Positions 1-7,148 of a stretch of 47,434 nucleotides of DNA are shown here, piece by piece. Position 1 is the first letter of the stretch. Each line of letters opens with the position of its first letter. Made by a program: the position numbers and the translations under genes. The notes under the pieces were generated by a model. It was not told the DNA's origin and did no database searches. It was given only the letters and a program-made list of their open reading frames with translations. The stretch comes from an uncultured Dietzia sp. (lineage in GTDB: Bacteria > Actinomycetota > Actinomycetes > Mycobacteriales > Mycobacteriaceae), in the NCBI RefSeq assembly GCF_937873725.1, contig NZ_CALMYY010000046.1, positions 1 to 47,434 of the forward strand, written 5' to 3'.

Positions 1-52
1 GGGGCGGGGGGGGGGGGGGGGCGGGGGGGGGCGGGGGGGGGGGGGGGGGGGA
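1..52. repeat. Poly-G low-complexity tract at the window edge
   Basis: Bases 1-52 are almost pure G with a few C and one A. Read on the minus strand they extend the Rv3311-like frame as a run of prolines with one alanine and one serine. A long G run exactly at a sequence end is typical of a low-quality contig end or a no-signal read artefact, so the tract may not be real. Confidence 0.7.
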
Positions 53-1252
53 CGGGGGCCGTCGGCGGGCGCCGCCCGGGCCCCGCCACTCGGAGGCCTC
101 GTCGTCGAACGGGGCGCTCGGCTCGAGCAGCTTGGTGTCGTCCGGGTTGAGGACGAAGTGCAGGAATCGCCGCAGCGACGACCCGCGACCGGTCACCGAC
201 TTCTCCAGGTCCGAGTCGCCCACGTAGTTCGCCAGATCGGTGATGAACTCCACGGCCAGCCCCAGCTGCTCCGGGTCGACCATGCCGGGGCCGACCTCGA
301 TGTCGCGGTCGAGGCCGGCCACGACGTAGGAATTGTCCTCGGTCACGTGCACGTCGAGGCTGCCGTCCGTGGCGGCGATCTTGATCCGCTCGTACGTGGC
401 CACGCGGCTGAGCGTCGCGTCGTCGTTGTCCGCCAGGTAGCGGGCCAGGCCGCGTGCGCTGGTGAACACGTACACCTGGTCGCCGTCGCCGAGGAACACC
501 GGCCGGTCGCCGAGGTAGCACCGCAGGGTCAGGTACTCCTGGTCGGCAAAGACGATCCTGATCGGATCGATCCCGACCGTCTCCCAGATCGACCCCTCCG
601 GGTAGCCGGTGGGGGCGGGCTCCGGCTCCGGCTCGGGCTCCGGGAGGGCGGCCTGCGCGGCCTCCAGGTCTCCGCGGGCGCGGTCGACCTCGGCGGGATC
701 CAGTTCGGGGGTGGTCATGACGGCCTGGATCGCGTCCAGCACGTCGTCCCAGCCCTTGGCGACGGTCTTGCGGATCGACTTCCACAGCTTGAGGCCGTCG
801 CGTCCGTAGAACTCGTCCATCCCGCGGGTGACGGCGGCGAGGATCGGGTTGCCGTTGAAGAACTTGGTGACCGTGTCCAGCTCGCAGACCTCGCCGATCG
901 AGCGGGCGATCGCGAAGGACTGGTCGATCTCGTCGACCGACTCCTCGGTGGGGTTCTCGCCGAGGAGTTCCAGGACGCCCACGAGGTCGTAGCAGTCGTC
1001 GTCCGAGGCCCGGAACGCCAGGACGTCGGACTCGGCGAACCCGGCCCACGACGGGTGGTCCTGGAGGTCGTGCGGGGCGCCGCTCCGGACCAGGGCGACG
1101 AGCTCGGCGGTCGACTCGAACGCGTAGAGGTCCTCGTCCAGCCCCAGGAACGCCTCCCAGTCGTCGTTGTCCTCGCGCCAGCTGGGCGCCCAGAGGGTCG
1201 TGACGTCTCCCTCCGGGAGACCGAGCTCGATCGGGACGATGTCCTTGGCCAT
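1..1252 (-). CDS. Rv3311-like conserved actinobacterial protein, 3' end missing
   Basis: The minus-strand frame is open from an ATG at 1252 to the window edge, about 400 codons before the poly-G tract. The product starts MAKDIVPIELGL, is acidic, and has a Glu-Pro repeat near residue 215. It resembles the roughly 420-residue family of M. tuberculosis Rv3311, often labelled 'primosomal protein' without experimental support; its function is unknown. An in-frame ATG lies at 1264, but I prefer 1252: the family start is MAKDIV, and TATGCT (1265-1260) sits seven bases upstream as a possible leaderless -10 box. It follows the YbaB-like gene by a few bases and may also be read from that operon. The C-terminus is proline-only in the poly-G tract and should not be trusted. 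Confidence 0.75.
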   Translation of the reverse strand, partial: MAKDIVPIELGLPEGDVTTLWAPSWREDNDDWEAFLGLDEDLYAFESTAELVALVRSGAPHDLQDHPSWAGFAESDVLAFRASDDDCYDLVGVLELLGENPTEESVDEIDQSFAIARSIGEVCELDTVTKFFNGNPILAAVTRGMDEFYGRDGLKLWKSIRKTVAKGWDDVLDAIQAVMTTPELDPAEVDRARGDLEAAQAALPEPEPEPEPAPTGYPEGSIWETVGIDPIRIVFADQEYLTLRCYLGDRPVFLGDGDQVYVFTSARGLARYLADNDDATLSRVATYERIKIAATDGSLDVHVTEDNSYVVAGLDRDIEVGPGMVDPEQLGLAVEFITDLANYVGDSDLEKSVTGRGSSLRRFLHFVLNPDDTKLLEPSAPFDDEASEWRGPGGARRRPPSPPPPPPPPPAPPPPPP

Positions 1253-1276
1253 GCCGGTCAGCATATCCACGCCCGG

Positions 1277-1657
1277 TCAGCCGGTGCCACGGGCCGCCGC
1301 CCGGGCCTCGACGAAGCGGGCCGCCGCGCCCTCGGCGGCCCGCTTGCGGCCGCTCACCGCGAGCTCGACGGAGCCCGAGACGAGTTCCGCGCGGCGGGCG
1401 TTGGCCTGCTCGACGGCGGCGGACGTGGCCTCGAGGATCGAGGTCGACACCGCCTGGCAGCCGTGCCCACGCAGGCCCGGCGCCAGGGTGAGGTCGATCA
1501 CCGCGCCTCCGGAATCCGCGGTGGCGGTGGCCAGCCGATCGCGGCTCGAGGCCACCACCCGCAGTGTCTCCAGCTGGTCGTGGGCGGACTCCCACTCCGC
1601 CGCGATATCCCGCAGCCGGTCGAGGAACGCGTCGACGTCCAGCGCGCCGCCGCTCAC
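1277..1657 (-). CDS. YbaB/EbfC family nucleoid-associated-like protein
   Basis: The product is 126 residues. A helix of about 35 residues (AFLDRLRDIAAEWESAHDQ) is followed by a beta segment (GGAVIDLTLAPGLRG) and a long C-terminal helix (SILEATSAAVEQANARRAE). This is the order seen in YbaB/EbfC proteins, small dimeric DNA-binding proteins. The GTG at 1657 is chosen because it forms a GTGA overlap with the stop of the gene before it; a GTG six codons upstream would give 132 residues. YbaB-like proteins often accompany type VII secretion genes in Actinobacteria, which fits the neighbouring EspC-like and NlpC/P60 genes. The exact role here is unknown. Confidence 0.72.
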   Translation of the reverse strand: MSGGALDVDAFLDRLRDIAAEWESAHDQLETLRVVASSRDRLATATADSGGAVIDLTLAPGLRGHGCQAVSTSILEATSAAVEQANARRAELVSGSVELAVSGRKRAAEGAAARFVEARAAARGTG

Positions 1658-1932
1658 CGCACGCCCTCGCGCCACTCGTCGTCACCGCGTCCGGGGTCGT
1701 CCCACTCGTCGCCCTCGGCGTCGTCCCATTCCTGCTCCGCGAGCTGCTCGAGGAGGTCCCGGGCCCCACCCGCCGCCGCGGTGAGGGCGCGCAGGACGGC
1801 CCGTGCGACGTCGGCGGGAGCGCGATCGAGCAGGTTCTCGGGCAGGGCCAGGCCCACCGGCACGCCGTCGGTACCGACCTCCGCGACCACTCCGGTCATC
1901 GGGTCGGTATGGCGGCAGGTGTGGGACGTCAT
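1654..1932 (-). CDS. Small acidic protein, possibly YbaB-like
   Basis: The product is 92 residues. The segment GVPVGLALPENLLDRAPADV followed by a helix resembles the C-terminal half of YbaB-like proteins. The last 25 residues are highly acidic with three Trp (EWDD, EWDD, DEWRE). The ATG at 1932 overlaps the NlpC/P60 stop as ATGA, and its own stop overlaps the next start as GTGA, so translation is probably coupled on both sides. An internal ATG at 1899 (MTGVV) is an alternative. I do not recognise a named family. The position and overlaps support a real gene, possibly a partner of the following YbaB-like protein. Confidence 0.6.
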   Translation of the reverse strand: MTSHTCRHTDPMTGVVAEVGTDGVPVGLALPENLLDRAPADVARAVLRALTAAAGGARDLLEQLAEQEWDDAEGDEWDDPGRGDDEWREGVR

Positions 1933-3023
1933 CCGCCGGTCGGGCGGTAGAAGCCGTGGAAGGACATGCCGATATTGTCCGTCCGCAGCCCCGATACGGC
2001 TACGGGGTCCCCGGCCTCGACGAGTTGGCCGTTCCCGATGTACATGGCGACGTGGCCGTCCCACACCGCGAGGTCGCCGGGCATGAGGTCGGCCTGCGCC
2101 ACCGGGACCCCGACGTCCTGCTCCTGGGCCAGTCGGGGGATCTCCACCCCGGCGTCCCGGTACGCCCACTGGGTCAGGCCGCTGCAGTCCAGTCCCTGGC
2201 CGGGGGTCGTGCCGCCCCACACGTAGGGCACGCCCTGCTGGCTGAGCGCGTTGCGGACCGCCCCGGCCGCCTGCTCGTTGGGGGCGGTGGCCACGGACCC
2301 GTCGGGCAGGACCACCTCGACGCCGGCCCCGACGAACCCCGCCCCGGAACCGGCGCCACCCGCCGCGCCGGCGGCCCCGTCCCCGGCCGGCGACCCATCC
2401 CCGGCCGCCGCCCAGGTCCCGGCCTCGGTGCCGGCGACCGGCGAGGCGACCGGCGAGGTGAGCGCGGTGCCGGTGCTCGAGTCGGGGCTGATCACACCCG
2501 GCATCCGGGGGGCATCGGGGATGCCGGCGGCGATCGCACGCAGTTCGGCCGTGGGCCCCTTGAGCTCGAGTTGGACCCGCTCGGCCACCTGGATGCCCCG
2601 GGCCAGGTGCTCGGCGGCCAGGCCGAGCAGGGCGGCCTGGCCGGGTGGGGTCATGAGGGTCGGTCCCAGCGCGGCGGCGCGGGCGAGGAACTGCTGGACG
2701 ATCCCGATCACCTCGACGGTGCCGCGGACCACGATCTCCGCGGCCACCGCCGTGACGCGCGCGATCTCCGCCGCGGACTCCGCGAGCGCCCCCACCGTCC
2801 GGCCGACCTCGGCCACCGACCGGGCCGCGCCGAGCGAGGCGAGGGAATCCCAGGACTCCGAGAGCAGCCGCTCGAGCGGGGGGCCCAGGCGCTGCGCCAC
2901 CTCCAGCCCGTCGCTCACGGGCCGCATGACGTCCCGGGCGGGCTCGGGGACGAACTCCTCCGCCGAGAGCAGGTCGAGGATCTGACGGATGGGCCCGGCG
3001 TAGGCCAACGCGTCGGCGATCAC
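1929..3023 (-). CDS. NlpC/P60 (C40) peptidase with a helical N-terminal domain
   Basis: The product is 364 residues. Residues 1-170 are predicted helical (for example SESWDSLASLGAARS and AALLGLAAEHLARG). A Ser/Ala/Gly/Pro-rich linker covers about 175-235, and an NlpC/P60 domain fills the C-terminus. Cys280 (in DCSGL) and His324 (in DGHVAMYIG) are the expected catalytic pair, with Glu336 near the usual third polar position. NlpC/P60 domains cut peptidoglycan stem peptides. There is no Sec signal peptide or lipobox, so export, if any, would need another route. The neighbouring EspC-like gene suggests type VII secretion (inference). The GTG start overlaps the upstream stop as GTGA. Confidence 0.85.
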   Translation of the reverse strand: MIADALAYAGPIRQILDLLSAEEFVPEPARDVMRPVSDGLEVAQRLGPPLERLLSESWDSLASLGAARSVAEVGRTVGALAESAAEIARVTAVAAEIVVRGTVEVIGIVQQFLARAAALGPTLMTPPGQAALLGLAAEHLARGIQVAERVQLELKGPTAELRAIAAGIPDAPRMPGVISPDSSTGTALTSPVASPVAGTEAGTWAAAGDGSPAGDGAAGAAGGAGSGAGFVGAGVEVVLPDGSVATAPNEQAAGAVRNALSQQGVPYVWGGTTPGQGLDCSGLTQWAYRDAGVEIPRLAQEQDVGVPVAQADLMPGDLAVWDGHVAMYIGNGQLVEAGDPVAVSGLRTDNIGMSFHGFYRPTGG

Positions 3024-3367
3024 GCGATCATCCCTCCGCCGTCGGACACGCCGGAGCCGGCGGCGCCGATCGCCTCGGCCCCGCCGGAGTCGGTGTCCTG
3101 GTACACCCGGGCCGTCTCCAGGACCAGCCGCCCGGCCGCGTCGCTCACCCGGGCCGCACCGGCGAGCACCTCGCGGTGCCGCGCGGTCGCCGCCAGCAGC
3201 GCGGACAAGAAGTCCGCGCCCACCGGGCCGACCACTGGGGCCACCGCGTCGATCGGCAGGGTGTCCACCGCCTCGAGCGCCCCGCGCAGGGTGTCCGCCA
3301 GCGCCGTCAGCCCCGCGCCCAGGTCACGCAGTCCGTCGACGTGGACGTCGATCGCTCCGTCCGCCAT
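3020..3367 (-). CDS. EspC/WXG100-like type VII secretion target
   Basis: The product is 115 residues and mostly helical: helix one about residues 8-36, helix two about 50-92, then a Gly/Ser-rich tail. Y89-Q-D-T-D93 matches the YxxxD/E type VII secretion signal at the end of the second helix. There is no WxG turn, so the EspC-type 'type VII secretion target' family fits better than true WXG100. It is the first gene of the minus-strand cassette and overlaps the NlpC/P60 gene by four bases. The ATG at 3367 follows a G-rich stretch (GAGGGGCGGGG) that could act as a ribosome binding site. No ESX core genes (eccC, eccD, mycP) are in the window. Confidence 0.72.
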   Translation of the reverse strand: MADGAIDVHVDGLRDLGAGLTALADTLRGALEAVDTLPIDAVAPVVGPVGADFLSALLAATARHREVLAGAARVSDAAGRLVLETARVYQDTDSGGAEAIGAAGSGVSDGGGMIA

Positions 3368-3475
3368 TGCCCCGCCCCTCGTCGCCTCTTATCCCGTCAC
3401 AGGGTTCGACGCGCCGATCCCGGCGTCCGGTTCCACCAGGATCGGAAAATCCGCCCGTGTGGAATCCTGTCGGTC

Positions 3476-4099
3476 ATGGACATCAACGTCGTGGACCACC
3501 CACTGGTCGGGGACCGGCTCCGTACGCTGCGGGATGCGGCCACCACCACCGCCGGTTTCCGGGCCGCGATGGACGCCCTCGGGACCATGCTCTGCTACGA
3601 GGCCTTCCGGACCATCCCGACCGTCGAGGTGCCGGTGACCACGCCCGTCGCCGAGACGACCGGTGTCGAGGTGGACGGCGTCCCCCTGGTGGTGCCGGTC
3701 CTCCGCGCCGGTCTCGGCCTCCTCGAGCCGGCCACCCGGCTACTCCCCGGGGCGCAGGTCGGGTTCGTCGGCCTGGCGCGCGACGAACAGACGCACGACC
3801 CGGTCTCGTACCTCTGCTCCCTGCCCGAGAACCTGGCCGGGCGTCACGTCGTGGTCCTGGACCCCATGCTCGCCACGGGCGGTTCGCTGGTGTCGACGCT
3901 GGAGACGCTCGCGGCGCGCGGGGCGACCGGCGTCACCGTGGTGTGCGTGCTGTGCGCGCCGGAGGGGGTCGAGAAGGTGCGCTCGTCGGGACTGGCGGCC
4001 ACGCTGGTCACCGCGACGATCGACGACAGGCTCGACGACGACGCCTTCATCGTCCCCGGGCTGGGCGATGCCGGGGACAGGCTCTTCGGGCCCCGCTGA
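3476..4099 (+). CDS. upp: Uracil phosphoribosyltransferase
   Basis: The enzyme makes UMP from uracil and PRPP in pyrimidine salvage. The product is 207 residues, the usual family length. The PRPP loop VVLDPMLATGGS lies at residues 126-137, and PVLRAGLGLLEP and the C-terminal uracil-binding segment PGLGDAGDRLFG are intact. The ATG at 3476 gives the expected N-terminus (MDINVVDHPLV); no strong ribosome binding site is seen. It is divergent from the EspC-like gene and converges on pmmB with only six bases between stops, as in the Rv3309c/Rv3308 neighbourhood of M. tuberculosis. Confidence 0.96.
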   Translation: MDINVVDHPLVGDRLRTLRDAATTTAGFRAAMDALGTMLCYEAFRTIPTVEVPVTTPVAETTGVEVDGVPLVVPVLRAGLGLLEPATRLLPGAQVGFVGLARDEQTHDPVSYLCSLPENLAGRHVVVLDPMLATGGSLVSTLETLAARGATGVTVVCVLCAPEGVEKVRSSGLAATLVTATIDDRLDDDAFIVPGLGDAGDRLFGPR

Positions 4100-4105
4100 C
4101 CGTCC

Positions 4106-5593
4106 TCAGGGCCTCGTCGCCGCGGCGACCGCACCGGCGAGCGCGTCCAGCCTCCGCGCGGCGTCGTGGACGTCGGCGCGGGACGGGTCCGGTGGGGTCC
4201 ACGCCTCGACGTAGGTCTTGAGCAGCGGCTCGGTGCCCGAGGGGCGGACCACCGCGCGGGCCCCCGCCACGTCCACCCGGAAGCCCGGGGTGCCGTCCAA
4301 GAGGGTCACCGTGCCCGTAGAGGACAGCCGGTCGGCCGCCCGCGCGAGCGCGGTCGACGGGTCGGACCCGGCCCCCAGCGCGAGCGGCTCGTTGCGCCGC
4401 AGGTGCGCGCCGAACTCGCGCGCCAGCGCGTCGAGCCTCGCGCCCACCGGGGGCCCGCCGGACCCCACCATCGCGCACCAGGCCCCGGCCGCCGAGATCC
4501 CGTCCTTGTCCGCCACCACGTCGGGCAGCACGCAGTGCCCGATCGCCTCCTCGTACGCGTACCGCAACGGTTCGCCCGCCCGGACCAGCCACTTGAACCC
4601 CGTCAGCGTCTCCACGTGGCGGCCGCCCCGGGCCGGGACCAGCAGCGACGGCAGCCGCGAGGACACGATCGTCGACGCCACCACCGGCGCCACGCCGGCC
4701 CCGCCCGGCCCGGCCGACCCCGGTAGCGGCTCGCGGGGCGGGGGGTCGGCGAGCACCGCGCCCCCGGCGTCGCCGTCGAGCATCCGCCAGCGGCCGCCCG
4801 GGGCCCGGAACCCCACCGCGCAGCGGTCGGCGTCCGGGTCCAACGCGATCGCGACGTCGGCGTCGATCTCCTCCGCCAGCCGCAGCAGCCGGGCCGTGGT
4901 GGCGGCCCGCTCGGGGTTGGGGGAGTCGACGGTCGGGAAGTCCGGGTCCGGGGCGGCCTGATCGCCGACCATGGTGACGTCGCGGACCCCGATCCCCGCC
5001 AGGACGCGGCGGCAGATCTCGCCCCCCACCCCGTGGACGGGGGTCAGCGCCACGCGGGGGGGCCGCGCGGGCGAGGGCAGGCCGGCGATCACGGAGGCCA
5101 CGTAGTCGTCGACGAGCGTGGGGTCGACCCGCACCCCCGTGCCCCGGGCCGCCGGGGCGGCGACCCCCTCCCGCGCCGCGGCGCGGAGGTGACGCTCGAT
5201 CCCGGTGTCGGTGGGCGGGACGATCTGCGCCCCGCCGCGGCCGAAGACCTTCATGCCGTTGTCGGTGGCGGGGTTGTGCGAGGCCGTCACCATGAGCCCG
5301 GCCACCGCGCCGCGCGCGCGGACGGCCGCGGCGACGACGGGGGTGGGGACGGGCGCGCCGGGGACGACGACGACGAGGCCCTCCGCCGCCAGCACCGCGG
5401 CGGCGACGTCGACGAACCGGGCCGACCCGTGCCGGGCGTCCCCACCCACGATCACGGTCGACCCGGATGGTTCACGCTCGCGCAGGTAGCGGGCGAGGGC
5501 GGTCGCGACCAGGGTGACGGTGCGGTCGTTCATCCGGTCGGGCCCCGGGCCGAGCGGGGCGCGGACGCCGGCGGTGCCGAAGGTCAGGGTCAC
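4106..5593 (-). CDS. pmmB: Phosphomannomutase/phosphoglucomutase family, PmmB
   Basis: The product is 495 residues of the alpha-D-phosphohexomutase family, moving phosphate between C1 and C6 of hexose phosphates. The catalytic serine is Ser105 in TASHNP. The metal loop DPDADR, the substrate loop EEAIGH and the phosphate-binding PSGTEP near the C-terminus are all present. The N-terminal FGTAGVRAPLGPGPDRMN is typical of the PmmB branch (Rv3308). The start is GTG at 5593; an AGGAG lies about 13 bases upstream, which is long spacing. It follows punA by 25 bases and is probably co-transcribed with punA and the gamma-glutamylcyclotransferase-like gene. Substrate preference (mannose, glucose or pentose phosphate) cannot be read from sequence. 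Confidence 0.93.
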   Translation of the reverse strand: MTLTFGTAGVRAPLGPGPDRMNDRTVTLVATALARYLREREPSGSTVIVGGDARHGSARFVDVAAAVLAAEGLVVVVPGAPVPTPVVAAAVRARGAVAGLMVTASHNPATDNGMKVFGRGGAQIVPPTDTGIERHLRAAAREGVAAPAARGTGVRVDPTLVDDYVASVIAGLPSPARPPRVALTPVHGVGGEICRRVLAGIGVRDVTMVGDQAAPDPDFPTVDSPNPERAATTARLLRLAEEIDADVAIALDPDADRCAVGFRAPGGRWRMLDGDAGGAVLADPPPREPLPGSAGPGGAGVAPVVASTIVSSRLPSLLVPARGGRHVETLTGFKWLVRAGEPLRYAYEEAIGHCVLPDVVADKDGISAAGAWCAMVGSGGPPVGARLDALAREFGAHLRRNEPLALGAGSDPSTALARAADRLSSTGTVTLLDGTPGFRVDVAGARAVVRPSGTEPLLKTYVEAWTPPDPSRADVHDAARRLDALAGAVAAATRP

Positions 5594-5618
5594 GGGCGGT
5601 CCGGGCTCTCCTGCGCCG

Positions 5619-6443
5619 TCACGCCCGGGCGACGGCGGGGACGAGGGCGCGCAGCGCCGCGGTGAGACGCGGGGTGCCGGCCGCGCCCGCCGCCAGGACC
5701 TCGGCGTGGTCGAGGGGCTGCCCGGTGACCCCCGCCGCGAGGTTGGTCACCAGCGAGGCGGCCACCACCTCCAGCCCGAGCGCCCTGGCGGCGATCACCT
5801 CCGGGACGGTCGACATCCCCACCAGGTCCGCGCCGAGGGCGCGCAGCATGCGGATCTCGGCCGGGGTCTCGTACTGGGGCCCGGGCGTGGCGGCGTAGAC
5901 GCCCTCGGGCGGTCGCCGCCCGGTGGCGGCCTCCAGCGCCCCGGCGGCCGCGGCCCGCAGGCGGGGGGAGTAGGCGTCAACCAGATCGACGAACGCGGCA
6001 CCGGTCAGCGGGGTGCGGCCGGTGAGGTTGAGGTGGTCCGAGAGGAGGACCAGGTCGCCCACCGCGAGTCCGTCCCGCACCCCGCCGGCGGCGTTGGTGA
6101 GCACGAGCGCGCGGGAGCCGACCGCGGCCGCCACGTGGGCGGGATGGACGACGGGGTCGGTACCCAGGCCCTCGTACAGGTGCGTCCGGCCGGCCACGGC
6201 CAGCAGCGGGACGCCGTCGACCAGGCAGCTGGTGACGGTCCCGCGGTGGCCCGCCGCCGACGGGGGGACGAACCCCGGCAGCCCCGCCACGGGGACGGTG
6301 ACCGCGCTGCCCGGGTCGGCCAGCCCGGCGACGACCTCCGACCAGCCGGAACCCAGGACCAGGGTGATCTCGTGGGTCGGGCGCCCACCGGCGCGGGCGA
6401 CCGCGTGGGCCGCCGCGCGGGCGTCCGGGGAGGGACTGAGCAT
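5619..6443 (-). CDS. punA: Purine nucleoside phosphorylase
   Basis: The product is 274 residues, close to the 268 of M. tuberculosis PunA (Rv3307), a trimeric inosine/guanosine phosphorylase of purine salvage. Visible motifs are LVLGSGW (phosphate site), AGHRGT, GRTHLYEG, LTNAAGGV and GPQYETPAEIRML, which carries the purine-binding Glu region. The ATG at 6443 begins 13 bases after the stop of the preceding gene; longer in-frame extensions overlap that gene and look non-coding. It sits second in a minus-strand operon with pmmB downstream. Confidence 0.95.
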   Translation of the reverse strand: MLSPSPDARAAAHAVARAGGRPTHEITLVLGSGWSEVVAGLADPGSAVTVPVAGLPGFVPPSAAGHRGTVTSCLVDGVPLLAVAGRTHLYEGLGTDPVVHPAHVAAAVGSRALVLTNAAGGVRDGLAVGDLVLLSDHLNLTGRTPLTGAAFVDLVDAYSPRLRAAAAGALEAATGRRPPEGVYAATPGPQYETPAEIRMLRALGADLVGMSTVPEVIAARALGLEVVAASLVTNLAAGVTGQPLDHAEVLAAGAAGTPRLTAALRALVPAVARA

Positions 6444-6456
6444 CGCCGACACGGCG

Positions 6457-7002
6457 TCAGGCGCCCGGGCCCACGTTGCGGGACTCGCGGGTGCGCAGGT
6501 GCCGGACGTAGGCGTCGGGCGCTCCCGCGCACTCCGCCGCGTCGGCCAGCAGACCCAGGTAGCGGGCCGACGGCAGGCCACCCTCGAAGGCGTCCATGAC
6601 GTAGAGCCACACCAGCACGGTGTCCTCGGCGTCCACCGTGGTGGACGACGGGACGGCGAACTCGGACTCCTGGGCGCCGACCGGGGGACCGGCGGGCACG
6701 GTCGGGTGCCGCTCCACGCGCACCCGGATCTTCCGGGCGGGCATCAGGTCCGTGCCCTCCCAGCGGTCCATGGCGCGGACGTCGTCGTCGGGGACGTCGT
6801 AGAGCACCACGAACACGCGAGAGCCGGAGTCCTCGACGAGGGTGGCGACCGCGCCCTCCCAGGTGGGGTCGTCGCCCGCGAAGGTCAGGCGCCAGCCCTC
6901 CAGCCACCCGGTTCCGGCGAACGGGGAGTGCGGCGCGCGGGTGTTCATCTGCTCGGGATGCATGTTGGTCCCGTACGCGGCGTAGAGAGGCACGTGGACC
7001 AC
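6457..7002 (-). CDS. Gamma-glutamylcyclotransferase-fold protein (Rv3304-like)
   Basis: The product is 181 residues from a GTG at 7002, chosen because GGAGGG lies about six bases upstream; a GTG nine codons earlier is possible. The N-terminal VPLYAAYGTNM matches the YGSN-type substrate loop of the gamma-glutamylcyclotransferase fold. Glu82 in MDRWEG is the likely catalytic acid. It sits beside lpdA as Rv3304 does in M. tuberculosis. The substrate is unknown; many members of the fold do not act on gamma-glutamyl amino acids. First gene of the punA-pmmB operon. Confidence 0.78.
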   Translation of the reverse strand: MVHVPLYAAYGTNMHPEQMNTRAPHSPFAGTGWLEGWRLTFAGDDPTWEGAVATLVEDSGSRVFVVLYDVPDDDVRAMDRWEGTDLMPARKIRVRVERHPTVPAGPPVGAQESEFAVPSSTTVDAEDTVLVWLYVMDAFEGGLPSARYLGLLADAAECAGAPDAYVRHLRTRESRNVGPGA

Positions 7003-7148
7003 AGTAGTCCCTCCGCCGGGTGTGGCCACGGCGTGCTCCGGCCGCGCGCCGGTCGTTCGACTACCGTGTACCGCGGACGCGACGCGAACTCCGCTACAGC
7101 GGGAGGCGGCGCCCGGCCCCTGACCCCGTGAGCCGTGGAGGACCCCCA

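Noticed and set aside
158..2086. Very long open frame on the plus strand (642 codons)
   Set aside because: It is an antisense shadow of the Rv3311-like, YbaB-like and NlpC/P60 genes; its protein is Arg/Gly/Val-rich with no family features.
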